From assembly GCA_037349315.1 (NCBI GenBank), contig JBAIAC010000054.1, positions 5,642,001-5,706,000 on the forward strand: DNA of 64,000 nt, in the 5' to 3' direction. The notes below the pieces were generated by a model, which was not told the DNA's origin, made no database searches, and worked only from the letters and a program-made list of their open reading frames with translations. A program made the position numbers and the translations under genes. The DNA comes from Chelydra serpentina (lineage: Eukaryota > Chordata > Testudines > Chelydridae). This document shows positions 56,901 to 64,000 of the stretch, in pieces. Positions within the stretch are counted from its first letter, which is position 1, and each line of letters starts with the position of its first letter.

Positions 56901-59766
56901 TTCCCAGACAAGGTGGGTCTGGCATGGCAGGATACTAGGCAAAGAGGCCGGGTAGGAAGCTCCTGGTTCCCCTTCTCCCCAACCCATGGCTCCTGTGGAG
57001 CAGACTGGGCTGTAGGCCGACTTGCCCGGACTGCGGTTACACCCAGGCTGACAGAGCGTTGCTCACCGAGCGGCATCCAACCCCTTCTCTGCAGGTCAGG
57101 AAGAAGCGGGAGCAGATCCTGGGGCACTTTGTCCGCGCAGTGTGTGAATCCTGCGACCCCCACGCCATCCTGGAAGCCATGGAAGGGCTCTGCTGGCTGC
57201 TGCAGGACCCCAAGGCGCCTCTGAAGGCGTGCGTCACCGTCCCACTGGCCCTGCAGGCCAGAACGTGGTTTGAGGATGTAAGTAGGAAGCAGGGCAGGCC
57301 CCACAGTGCGATAGGGCACCCCACAGGGGGGAGATGCTCAGGATCCGCCCCCACGCGGAGGGACTCAGTGTCCGATGCAGGCATGTTCCTGGACTTGTGG
57401 GGCAGCTCAGCTCCTCCGCCAGGGGAGACAGGGATCAAGTCATCCTGAGCCCACAATGGTTCAGCAGCCCTGGGGCCCAGCAGGAAGGAGGGGAGTTTGC
57501 AGAGAATGGTCATGTCGTTTGAACTAGCTGAAACCCCTCTGGGCTCTGCAGCTGCCCGGCTGAGTCCCAAAGCACGCGAGGGCCCGAGCCTGTCCCCCCT
57601 AACCACCCTGCGCCCCCTGTCTGCAGGAGAACAGCGGCCTGAGGCGGGCCGCCATGGAGCTTTTTGGCCACCTCAGCCAATTTGTTCAGAAGAAGTCATC
57701 ACTCTTTGGGGCTGAGGTGGAGAAGAGCTTGGGGACGCTGCTCATCCACCTGCAGGATGAGGACCCCCTGGTGGCCCAGGTGAGCACAGCTGAGGACTCC
57801 CAGGGGCAGGGCTGGCAAGGGTGGTGCAACCTCCCCCCCAAACCCCAATCCCCAGATCTCCTTCTCAGTGCTGACCTGTGGCACCCAGGACAGGCCCCAC
57901 CCCCCCCCCCGCCCCGACTCATCCAGCCCTCCCCCACCCCGCACAGAGCTCTGCCAGCCCTCAGAGTGTAGCTGTGGGGCAGATCTGTGCAGTTTCCTTC
58001 TCTCCTCCATTCCCCACAGGCACCACCAGCCTCCCTGCCCAGCCAGACTCTCCGTGGCTTTGGCTCCATTTTACAGCCGCCCTGGTTAGTGGCCAGGCCC
58101 AGGTCGACCTCTGGCCCCTAGCCAGTGACCTGACCCAAGCAGGGCCTCAGGGAAGGGCTGGTCGCTGAGGCTGGCTGGCTCCCGTTGCTGCCCTGCCCTC
58201 ACTTGCGTGCTAGCTCCTGCCTGGGAATGAGCAGCCTCCTGCAGCAAGCGCCCTCCCTCCCCCCGACCCCCCCAGTAGCAGCCCCCAGTAGTGCCTGGGA
58301 TTGAGGGGAGGCCACGTACGTTGGCCACCGGGCAGTGCTGTTAACGGCCCAATAGGGACCCGCAGGGAGTGCCCCGCCCCGGCCCTAGCACTCGGGCCTG
58401 GCTCCCCTCAACCCAGCTGAGCTGGAGCTGGGAGCTGGGGGGGTCTGGGGAACAACCGTCAGGCCAGAGGAGGCTGTGCAGAGAGGTGGCTCCTTGCTGC
58501 TCCGGCACCGCGGCGTCTCCCCAAGCCACGTGGAGCCTGCGAGTTGGCAGCCCGTGGCGCTCACCCCGCTCCCTTCTCGCCCTCTCCGGCAGGCGTGCAG
58601 GGGGGCGTTGCTGCGCTGCGCACCCTTCCTCAGCTGCCAGCCCCTGTGCAGGCTTGTGCAGAGCCAGCTGGCCGAGGGGGCGGCCCCCGCCATCCCCGCC
58701 TTCCTGAGCGACGCCTGCAGGACCCTGGTGAGTGAGCTCTGGGGGCGCGGGAGGACCTAGGCACAGAGGGGTTTCTCTGCTCCAGGGAGCCCCCTCCCTG
58801 ACTCAGCCCCATCCCCCACCCTTGAGGATGGCTCCCCTACAAGTCAGCTCTGTCCCGTGTGAGGAGTCCATGGGGAGAGGGCTCTGACAGCCAGGGGTCC
58901 CTCACCTCCAGAGCAGGCAGGGGCCGAGCCAGCTCCCCTCAGCCTGGGGGGGATGTGGGGCTTGGGGCTAACTGGGTTCTTGGCTTCCCAGCTCCAGAGC
59001 TGCCCAGGGAGGCTGAGCAAGAAGGCTGCCCAGAGAGCCGCAGCTGCCCAGCAGCTGATAGGTAAGGAAAGAGCTGGAGCTCTGCTTCCTATTCTCCCTC
59101 CCTGCCCCACGCGTCTGGGGCCCAGTGCCACATGCACACTGCCAGCAGGGGGGAGGGGCTGGCCTCCACTGCCCACACCCAACCCCCCAACTTCCCTCCC
59201 ACCTTCCTGGGCCAAGGCTCCGTGCAGCCAGATGCAGGAGGGCTCTGCGGTCAAAGGGGCCCCTCTGTCCTGACCCCGGGCCAGCCCAGCACCTGCAGGA
59301 GCAGGTCTGAGGGACAGATCCTGCTCCCAAAGTTCTCACCCTGGTTCCCCCCACCCCCACCCAGGGACTGGCCCCAGTCCGGTTCCCCTGCAGCCTGTAC
59401 AGGGAGGGCAGAGATACACGGGAAGCCCCAGCCCTGTCCACCCCAGCTACCACAGGGCAGCAGCTCTGCCACACTGTGCTTCACACCAACTCCCAGTGGG
59501 GCTGGTGTGCTAAGCTGCCCCTTGGGCGCAACACCTCTCCTGGCCTTTGTGGGGCACGAGGCCAAAGGCAAAACGATCCCGGTAATCTTGGGGACTGACG
59601 CTCCTCCCAGCTCCTTCCCCTCCTCTGTTCGGCTGGATTGGGGGCAGGGGAGCACCTTGATGGACAGAAATACAAGCGGTTGGTGGTGCTCTGAATGCTG
59701 TTAAATAATCAGGCCCGCCTGCCTCCCCTAGGATACATGGCTGAAATGGAAGCCACAGAAGAGTAG
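30565..59766 (+). CDS. MROH-like: MROH-family HEAT-repeat protein, copy B (near-complete gene, overall span)
   Basis: This is the gene-level span of the second MROH copy. It comprises an N-terminal array of short exons (30565-35906), a middle block (37037-45213) and a C-terminal block (47069-59766), each detailed separately. Joining the exons gives roughly 1,450 residues, within the 1,300-1,650 range typical of long MROH proteins. The motif order LYKCWGTVL, then [10 protein letters not shown], then LILSYGHLV, then [16 protein letters not shown] follows the family's solenoid core and supports the assignment. The stop is TAG at 59764-59766. The true start is unresolved. The first recognised exon (30565-30618) has a splice acceptor before it and enters in phase 1, so at least one exon lies upstream, possibly starting at the CpG island near 22 kb. 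ATG 30573-30575 is the only in-frame Met there. No frameshift or internal stop was found in the joined core. Confidence 0.82.
31359..33181. other. MROH copy B intron with unclassified inserted DNA
   Basis: The 31400-32540 part is AT-richer and differs in style from the neighbouring exon-bearing repeats, so an old insertion is likely. No family was recognised and no exon was seen. Confidence 0.3.
34990..35815 (-). mobile_element. Antisense CR1 LINE 3' fragment with inserted repeat
   Basis: On the - strand, RT C-terminal codons typical of CR1 are readable: [21 protein letters not shown] and MVHPHLEY in 35211-35498, then [10 protein letters not shown] near 35160-35190. A GC-rich unrelated segment (about 34990-35130) replaces the CR1 3' tail. 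The element ends only about 10 bp before the exon at 35824, so CR1 sequence supplies most of that acceptor's upstream region. Confidence 0.7.
36600..36740. repeat. Short interspersed repeat (MIR- or CR1-derived style)
   Basis: The words 'gggacagagattggctctgtctgc', 'tgctgcaccca' and 'gccctgatcctcactggagcctctgggcgctgcc' resemble a very common sauropsid 3'-UTR and intronic repeat. The class is uncertain. Confidence 0.4.
37037..45213 (+). CDS. MROH-like: Copy B middle exons: first half of the MROH HEAT solenoid
   Basis: The exons are 37037-37117, 37546-37612, 37741-37851, 38190-38263, 38556-38678, 39221-39316, 40465-40615, 40823-40878, 40970-41119, 42637-42778, 43223-43272, 43595-43702, 43864-43980, 44182-44271 and 45067-45213. 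Phases are continuous throughout. The peptides are paired amphipathic helices, for example [42 protein letters not shown] and [13 protein letters not shown], typical of HEAT/armadillo solenoids. Two choices are open. Exon 40970-41119 is proline-rich and less family-like, though its phase fits. Exon 44182-44271 could run to a second in-frame donor at 44307, adding 12 codons. A solo LTR (41343-42430) fills the intron before 42637. This block is single-copy in the window; its copy A counterpart should lie left of position 1. Confidence 0.8.
41343..42430 (-). mobile_element. Full-length solo LTR (~1.09 kb) in MROH copy B intron
   Basis: The element reads CTGTAACG...CACACAG on the + strand, that is CTGTGTGACG...CGTTACAG on its own strand. 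It is flanked by an exact 6-bp repeat GCCAGG (41337-41342 and 42431-42436). On its own strand there is a TATA box (TATAAAA, complement of 41988-41994) and an AATAAA (complement of 41727-41732), in correct order. No internal genes are present. A deleted copy lies at 27993-28533 in the opposite orientation. Confidence 0.75.
42880..43030. repeat. Small CR1-like fragment
   Basis: Words such as 'ggtcatctagcccagcccccc' are typical of degraded CR1 3' regions. A second scrap (43285-43370, 'ggaaaggaactcaagaggtcacctagtcctgccccc') lies in the next intron. Confidence 0.4.
45325..46375 (+). mobile_element. 5'-truncated CR1 LINE with complete 3' end
   Basis: RT codons start inside the palm ([20 protein letters not shown], then the catalytic FADDTKLGG at 45478-45504). 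They continue after a frameshift through [11 protein letters not shown] and [13 protein letters not shown], and after a stop near 45917 through [20 protein letters not shown] to the family C-terminus (frame 45954-46280). The 3' end 'ggtcccttccaaccctgagattcta' plus ATCTATGATTG is the standard CR1 tail. It lies in the intron between exons 45067-45213 and 47069-47188. Confidence 0.9.
46376..47068. other. MROH copy B intron, no feature recognised
   Basis: Mixed sequence between the CR1 tail and the acceptor of exon 47069. Because copy A begins at the position equal to 47166, the window cannot show whether this intron is part of the duplicated unit. Confidence 0.4.
47069..59766 (+). CDS. MROH-like: Copy B C-terminal exons (repeat of copy A)
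   Basis: The nineteen exons are 47069-47188, 47803-47882, 48368-48506, 49245-49340, 49851-49955, 51743-51869, 52270-52364, 52638-52787, 53454-53608, 54927-55083, 55172-55338, 56026-56157, 56302-56416, 56757-56912, 57095-57277, 57627-57779, 58593-58727, 58992-59061 and 59732-59766 (stop TAG). The first exon is complete here, unlike in copy A. Its acceptor could be after 47068 or after 47077; both keep phase 0. The encoded peptides match copy A almost exactly. Changes seen are Arg to Cys, Asp to His and His to Arg in exon 55172-55338, and Asp to Glu in exon 58593-58727. Synonymous changes occur in 52270-52364, 53454-53608 and 55172-55338. Every splice dinucleotide is kept in both copies, which suggests both can make protein or that the duplication is very young. 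Confidence 0.87.
49965..51635 (+). mobile_element. CR1-family LINE fragment in MROH intron (copy B)
   Basis: This is the duplicate of the 2800-4470 CR1, with the same RT frames (50033-50764 and 50718-51476), the same loss of motif A and the same TTCTTATG 3' end. The shared deletion shows it was already defective before the segment duplicated. Confidence 0.88.
53856..54385 (-). mobile_element. Solo LTR, copy B, with 157-bp internal deletion
   Basis: This is the same LTR insertion as 6691-7377, with CAAAG flanks at 53851-53855 and 54386-54390. It lacks the bases equal to 7205-7361, within U3. The junction has a 2-bp CT microhomology, so copy B most likely lost the DNA. TATA and AATAAA are retained. 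Confidence 0.7.
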
Positions 59767-59882
59767 GAGGCTTGGAACGGCCACCCTGCTGTAAGTCACG
59801 GCTGAGGGGTATTGCACGGGGGAGAGGGGGCGTGGAGAATCGGGGAGGAGTTCTAGGGCAGGGGACTGCAGCCACATCACAC
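59767..59882 (+). other. MROH copy B 3' untranslated / downstream region
   Basis: As in copy A, no AATAAA follows closely. The first candidate is about 1 kb downstream (near 60779-60784), beyond the MITE. Confidence 0.35.
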
Positions 59883-59890
59883 GGTGGCTG

Positions 59891-60046
59891 TAGGGTGACC
59901 AGACATCCCAATTTTTTGCTCTGTGTCCCGCATCCAAATATTGGATTTTTGCTTGGACAGCTCCGCTCCGGCCGGTTTATTTTTGTTTGTTTGTTTTGCT
60001 TCCCCTATGTGTCCCGATATTTTGTTGGTTTCATCTGGGCACCCTA
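59891..60046. mobile_element. hAT-type MITE, copy B
   Basis: This is the duplicate of 12878-13033, with the same GGTGGCTG target duplications at 59883-59890 and 60047-60054. The shared site shows the insertion predates the segmental duplication. Confidence 0.88.
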
Positions 60047-60794
60047 GGTGGCTGGGAGCCAGAACCCAGTTGGAATGACCTGCAGAGTGCAGCAGCAGGG
60101 AGAAAGCCCTCGGGGCTGGTTCTGGGGTATCCTCTCCCCGGCCGGCCGTAGTTTGAAACTCCCTGCTCCATGGGGTGTTCCCAGGCAGGAGCCATAGCTG
60201 GGCAGCAGGGCCTGGGAGTCAGAGGTGAGTCGCTCCTGTCAGGCAGGGGGTAGTGGCAAGCAGAGAAGGGGTGGACTCCACAAGGGGAAAGGAAACACCC
60301 TCCCCTAGGAAGACCCGGCTGCTGGAGGCGACACCAATCCCTGCTCCCTCACCAGCTGCGGTGCAGCCAGCAGGGACTCTGAGCAGCCCTAGCTAAGTGC
60401 GAGGCAGGGGGCTGCGCTGAGCCTCATTTGGTGCTAACTCTGCAGAACCCAGCCTGGCCTACGCCAGGAAGTTGTGTTGCAGACCCGGCACTACCCATCT
60501 CTCCCAAGGATTGCTGCCAGCCCCCTGCACGCACGGAGCAGCTCACCACCCCCTGAACCCCACACAGCCCCGGCTCTGCTTATGAGGATACCAAATTCTA
60601 ACTCTGAGCCTCCCTGCCTTTAACCAGTGGCGGATAATGATTTTGCCGCCCGTAGGCCCTGAAATAATTGCTCCTCCCGACCCCACAGGAACTTGCTGTC
60701 GTTTTTTTGCAAATTCGTTTGAACTAAAATGAAACTCACTATCATTAACATAATTGAATATTTACAAGTTTTATTATAAATAAAATGACAAGTA

Positions 60795-60887
60795 CAGCGT
60801 ACCCTCGCTTGAACTCGCGTCTCTATGGCATGATTTCGCTTCTAGCGAAATGGATCCAAAACCCCGCGTTCAAGCAGGGGTGCGGCG
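60795..60887. mobile_element. Possible Tigger/pogo-like MITE (copy B)
   Basis: This is the duplicate of 13782-13874 in the right-hand segment, with the same inverted ends and TA flanks. Confidence 0.4.
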
Positions 60888-60949
60888 TATATCAAATATT
60901 TATTTTTTATGTTATGTAGATACAATAAAAGTACGTGAGTAGTAAGTAG

Positions 60950-61228
60950 TTACATTTGTTTACGCCTACACCTTTGAGCGGCAAAATTATTAATGAATTC
61001 TCTAGAATCCAAAGAAGTTGTTAGGTCCTTTTCAATTGTCAGGAGAGAAAGGGAGTTTAATTTTTCGTCACTAAGATTAGCCCTCAAATAGTTTGTCACC
61101 CTTTTTAATTCCGAAAATGATCGTTCCGCTGAATAGTTTGTAGCAGGTGTGCAAAGAACATTTGGAAGGCAATATCAATAATTGGATATACTGAATGAAT
61201 ATTTCAATTTCGAAGAAGGCTGCTATAT
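60950..61228 (-). pseudogene. hAT transposase C-terminal remnant (copy B)
   Basis: This is the duplicate of 13937-14215, with the same SAERSFSELK motif, frameshift and terminal stop. Confidence 0.7.
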
Positions 61229-61314
61229 CTTAACATTGACTTCTTTTCATTTTCAGGAATTTCGACACCTGCCAAATATGATTGAAAATACGACTGATTC
61301 TTCTAAATCTCCCC

Positions 61315-62208
61315 AGTAATATAAGGGTCCTACCATCAATCAAAGGTTAACACTACCCCTTGACCCCGTAAGCCCTACCCACCAGTCACTGGAAGTCCTA
61401 CTCCATGGAGGTATTACTTCCGGGGTGAAGGGGGACACATGACCGCAAGCAAGGTGTGTCATATGACTCCTCTAAGAACTCCTCCCAATTTTCTCTATCA
61501 ATAAGAATGGGTTTCGCCCTGATAGGACCGCCCCGAGAAGATTTGACCAAGCAGGGGGAGTTCCGGGGCTGGGTAACTTGTCCGGAAGTGGTTCGTGTGA
61601 CTCCTCTAAGAACTCCTCCGACTGCCCTCTACCAATCAGGAGGGGTTTCAGCCACTGGGGACCATCCCAAGAGGAGATTTCACCAACTGGGGGGGAATTC
61701 TGGGGTGGGGTGACCCATCCGGAAGTGGTTCATGCGTGAGACCGCTCTAAGCACTCCTCCCACCGCCCAATACCGATCATGATGGATTTTGGCCGCAGAG
61801 GACCACCCCGAGAGGAGATTTGACCAATCAGGGGGAGTTCCAGGGCGGGGTGAACTGCCCAGAAGAGGGTCGTGTGACCCCTTTAAGAACTCTTCCAATG
61901 CCCTCTTCTAATCAGAGTGCAGCAGCATCACCCCACAAGGCCCAGCGCTGGGCATAGGAGGCCATCTCTTACCAAGAACACGTGTTTTAGAACTTGTGGA
62001 AAGGCTGAATGGAAACATGGACTCCTTTACCACCCCTGTGAGAACTTCACACTTTTTTTAGCCCCGAGGACCTTTGGACCCGTGTGGAGAAAGTGCTACA
62101 GCAGTGACAGTTCCAAGGAGGGCCCCTTGACTCAACCGTTGATGGATACGTCGGAACCCGACCCCGAAACCAAAACCTTTATGAGGCATCCCGATGGGAA
62201 GTTGGGAG
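61315..62208 (+). repeat. Polinton left terminal inverted repeat (copy B)
   Basis: This is the duplicate of 14302-15195, with only isolated base changes such as at the position equal to 14649. Confidence 0.8.
61462..61933 (+). repeat. Tandem ~134-140-bp units inside Polinton TIR (copy B)
   Basis: This is the duplicate of the 14449-14920 array, with the same number of units. Confidence 0.7.
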
Positions 62209-62222
62209 CTTTGGTAGGGTGA
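61917..62222 (+). pseudogene. Short open frame in Polinton left TIR (copy B)
   Basis: This is the duplicate of 14904-15209. The frame is unchanged. Confidence 0.4.
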
Positions 62223-62342
62223 ATCCTCTTTTTCAAGAGGCCAAAAGCATAGTAAACTTTAAATAGAAGACAGGTAACAGCTTGGCTTTCAGACCAGGAT
62301 GCTCACACTTTACACAAACCAGCTCGAATACATTTTAAATGA

Positions 62343-62725
62343 AACAAGGCCATTGTTTCAGATGTGGACACGCAATGGCAGGCAGATTTGGTGGATATGC
62401 ACCGGTTCTTCAAACACAACAGCGGCTTGAAGTACATCTTACCGGTGATAGACATTCTATGCAAATGTGCCTGGGCTTTAGGCCTAAAAAAAGGCGAGTG
62501 GTGAGGTACCCTAGGCCTTTAAAGCTATTTTTAGCCAAGGTCGCGTGCCTCAAAAATTACACCAATCGGGGAAAAGAATTTTTAAACAAACCTTTAAGCA
62601 TATTGTTAAAGCGGCATGAAGCCTTAACCAGGGGCCAGAGACCTGTAAACCGATTAAAAGATGACGAGGGTGAGATTACGAGTTACGGGATCTTTTTACC
62701 CTGAAGAATTACAAAAAGTTTTCCC
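62343..62725 (+). pseudogene. Polinton integrase remnant (copy B)
   Basis: This is the duplicate of 15330-15712 with the same frame breaks and the same Asn in the second catalytic motif. Confidence 0.7.
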
Positions 62726-62777
62726 CCCAAAACAGCAGCTCGAACTTTACACTACGGCTAATTAAGCCCTTGGATCT

Positions 62778-63407
62778 CCCGGGTGCCTGGGAGGTGGGGT
62801 TATGGAAATACAATACCCGCACAGCTGCAACACTATCAACGAAGACACCCCTTTTGAAATCACCTTTGGAGATATGGCGTAGAGTTTTATCCGACGACAA
62901 GGTTATTACGGGTCCATACCTGAATTATTGGATCATATGAACAGTACTGTGGCATGTCATCCCACACCGCCAGAGGTGGTCATCAACTACGACTCTGTGA
63001 GCAGAAAAGTTAGACTTCAATCCGCCGATTATACTTGTATGTTTACTACCAGCGGGGAGCTAGTAAACGTTCTGGGTTTGGGACCCAAGCGCAGCATCCA
63101 AAAATTCCCCTTCTCGGCAGACATCACAGGGGAGTTTAATTCCTTGTATCTGTACATGGATCTTGTAGAACACCAGTTTGTGGGGGACTTTTCTGTTCCC
63201 CTATTTCGCTGTGTCCCTGTCCGAGGAAGGAACAACGAGTTTGTCACCATCGCCTACGATAAACCTCATTACCTTCCTGTCAGAAAACACCACATCGATA
63301 CCATCACCATTGAAATAAAGACAGATCAGAACAGAACAGATGCGTCTCATTTCTCTTTGGCAAGATGAACATCAAGGTGCACTTGCATCCCCGGAGAGAG
63401 CGAGGTT
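62778..63407 (+). pseudogene. Polinton/adintovirus capsid protein remnant (copy B)
   Basis: This is the duplicate of 15765-16394, with the surviving frame at 62928-63368. One codon differs near the start (Ala in copy A, Thr here). The same breaks are present. Confidence 0.7.
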
Positions 63408-63425
63408 TCTAAAAAGCAAAACGCT

Positions 63426-63727
63426 ATGGCGATCCTAAAAAAATACAGCGATCCCCCCATCTACAGGGACTATTACAAAGCCCAGGCAGGATATGCCCTT
63501 CCTGGATATCATGGGACACCCGTGATATATGGGGCTGGCATGGATGGAGGAGGCTATTCCGTAGCCTCTTTCGAAAAGCCGTACTGCTTTTGAGGAGGGG
63601 GCTAAAGATTATTAAACCCCACGTAAAAACTGCCGCTCAAAACATAGCTAAAGACGTTGTAGGCCATGTCTCCCGCGCTGTTCTGGAGAAGGTGGGGAAT
63701 ACAGAAGAGGCGCTCTCCGCCTGGTAA
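63426..63727 (+). pseudogene. Polinton small virion protein remnant (copy B)
   Basis: This is the duplicate of 16413-16714, with the same internal stop at 63591-63593. Confidence 0.6.
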
Positions 63728-63747
63728 AAGAGAGATATTTTAATCAA

Positions 63748-63855
63748 CACGGCTTTTGCTCACTGCGGGTCTGAAGAGTGCACCAAATCCGAACTAGGCT
63801 TGTTTCGAATAGCCCCTATGCAGACCAGCATTGAGAAAAGCATCTACATCGGGTT
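63748..63855 (+). pseudogene. Polinton major capsid N-terminal fragment (copy B)
   Basis: This is the duplicate of 16735-16842, with the same abrupt end. Confidence 0.55.
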
Positions 63856-64000
63856 TGTGAACGTGGGCGTTTTCGCTCACAGTTTTCTCAGGGCTTGGTG
63901 TGGTGGTGGCCGCTGAGGAACTGGAGTTGTGTTTGCGTGGTTGTTTTTTACCACCAATTAGCAAAATATATTTACCTGGCTTCATCCAGCCATCAGTCAC

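Larger units (their letters stand above)
47166..64000 (+). repeat. Right copy of the ~47-kb-period tandem segmental duplication
   Basis: This segment is near-identical to 1-16987, including non-coding DNA. It contains the C-terminal exons of MROH copy B and the left half of a second Polinton copy, which is cut by the window edge. Whether this is a true tandem array or a haplotype placed twice by the assembler cannot be decided from the sequence. Confidence 0.97.
61315..64000 (+). mobile_element. Polinton/Maverick element, copy B (left half, cut by window end)
   Basis: This is the duplicate of 14302-16987. Left TIR, integrase, capsid, small virion and major-capsid remnants are present in the same order with the same breaks. 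The right part lies beyond the window. Confidence 0.78.

Overview
This is vertebrate nuclear DNA with introns and many transposable elements. CR1-family LINEs, CR1 3' ends of the ATTCTATG/TTCTTATG type and the mix of solo LTRs and hAT MITEs point to a sauropsid. A turtle is my best guess, but that is inference from repeat style and not a species identification.

The cellular genes are two copies of one maestro heat-like repeat (MROH) family gene, both on the + strand. Copy A (1-12753) is the 3' part of a gene that starts left of the window. Copy B (about 30565-59766) is nearly complete: an N-terminal array of short repeated exons (30565-35906), a middle block of HEAT-type exons (37037-45213) and a C-terminal block of 19 exons (47069-59766). 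The last block is a near-identical repeat of copy A. Splice sites and phases join into one open frame of about 1,450 codons if all proposed exons are used. The first coding exon of copy B was not found.

Positions 1-16987 and 47166-64000 are the same sequence with few differences. The window therefore covers a little more than one period of a tandem duplication of about 47.0-47.2 kb. The unit carries the gene, its intronic CR1 and solo LTR, a hAT MITE, a hAT transposase remnant and a Polinton/Maverick (adintovirus-like) element. Both edges of the duplication lie outside the window.

Between the genes (12754-30564) lie: a perfect hAT MITE with an 8-bp target duplication; an old hAT transposase C-terminus; an internally deleted Polinton (14302-19692) with inverted terminal repeats of about 0.9 kb and broken integrase, capsid, small virion and major-capsid remnants; a CpG-island promoter (21880-22290) with an RFX X-box and a possible divergent first coding exon on the - strand; microsatellites; and several LTR-like segments. 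The introns of copy B hold further CR1 fragments and a full-length solo LTR (41343-42430).

I saw no tRNA, rRNA, CRISPR array or bacterial-type operon.
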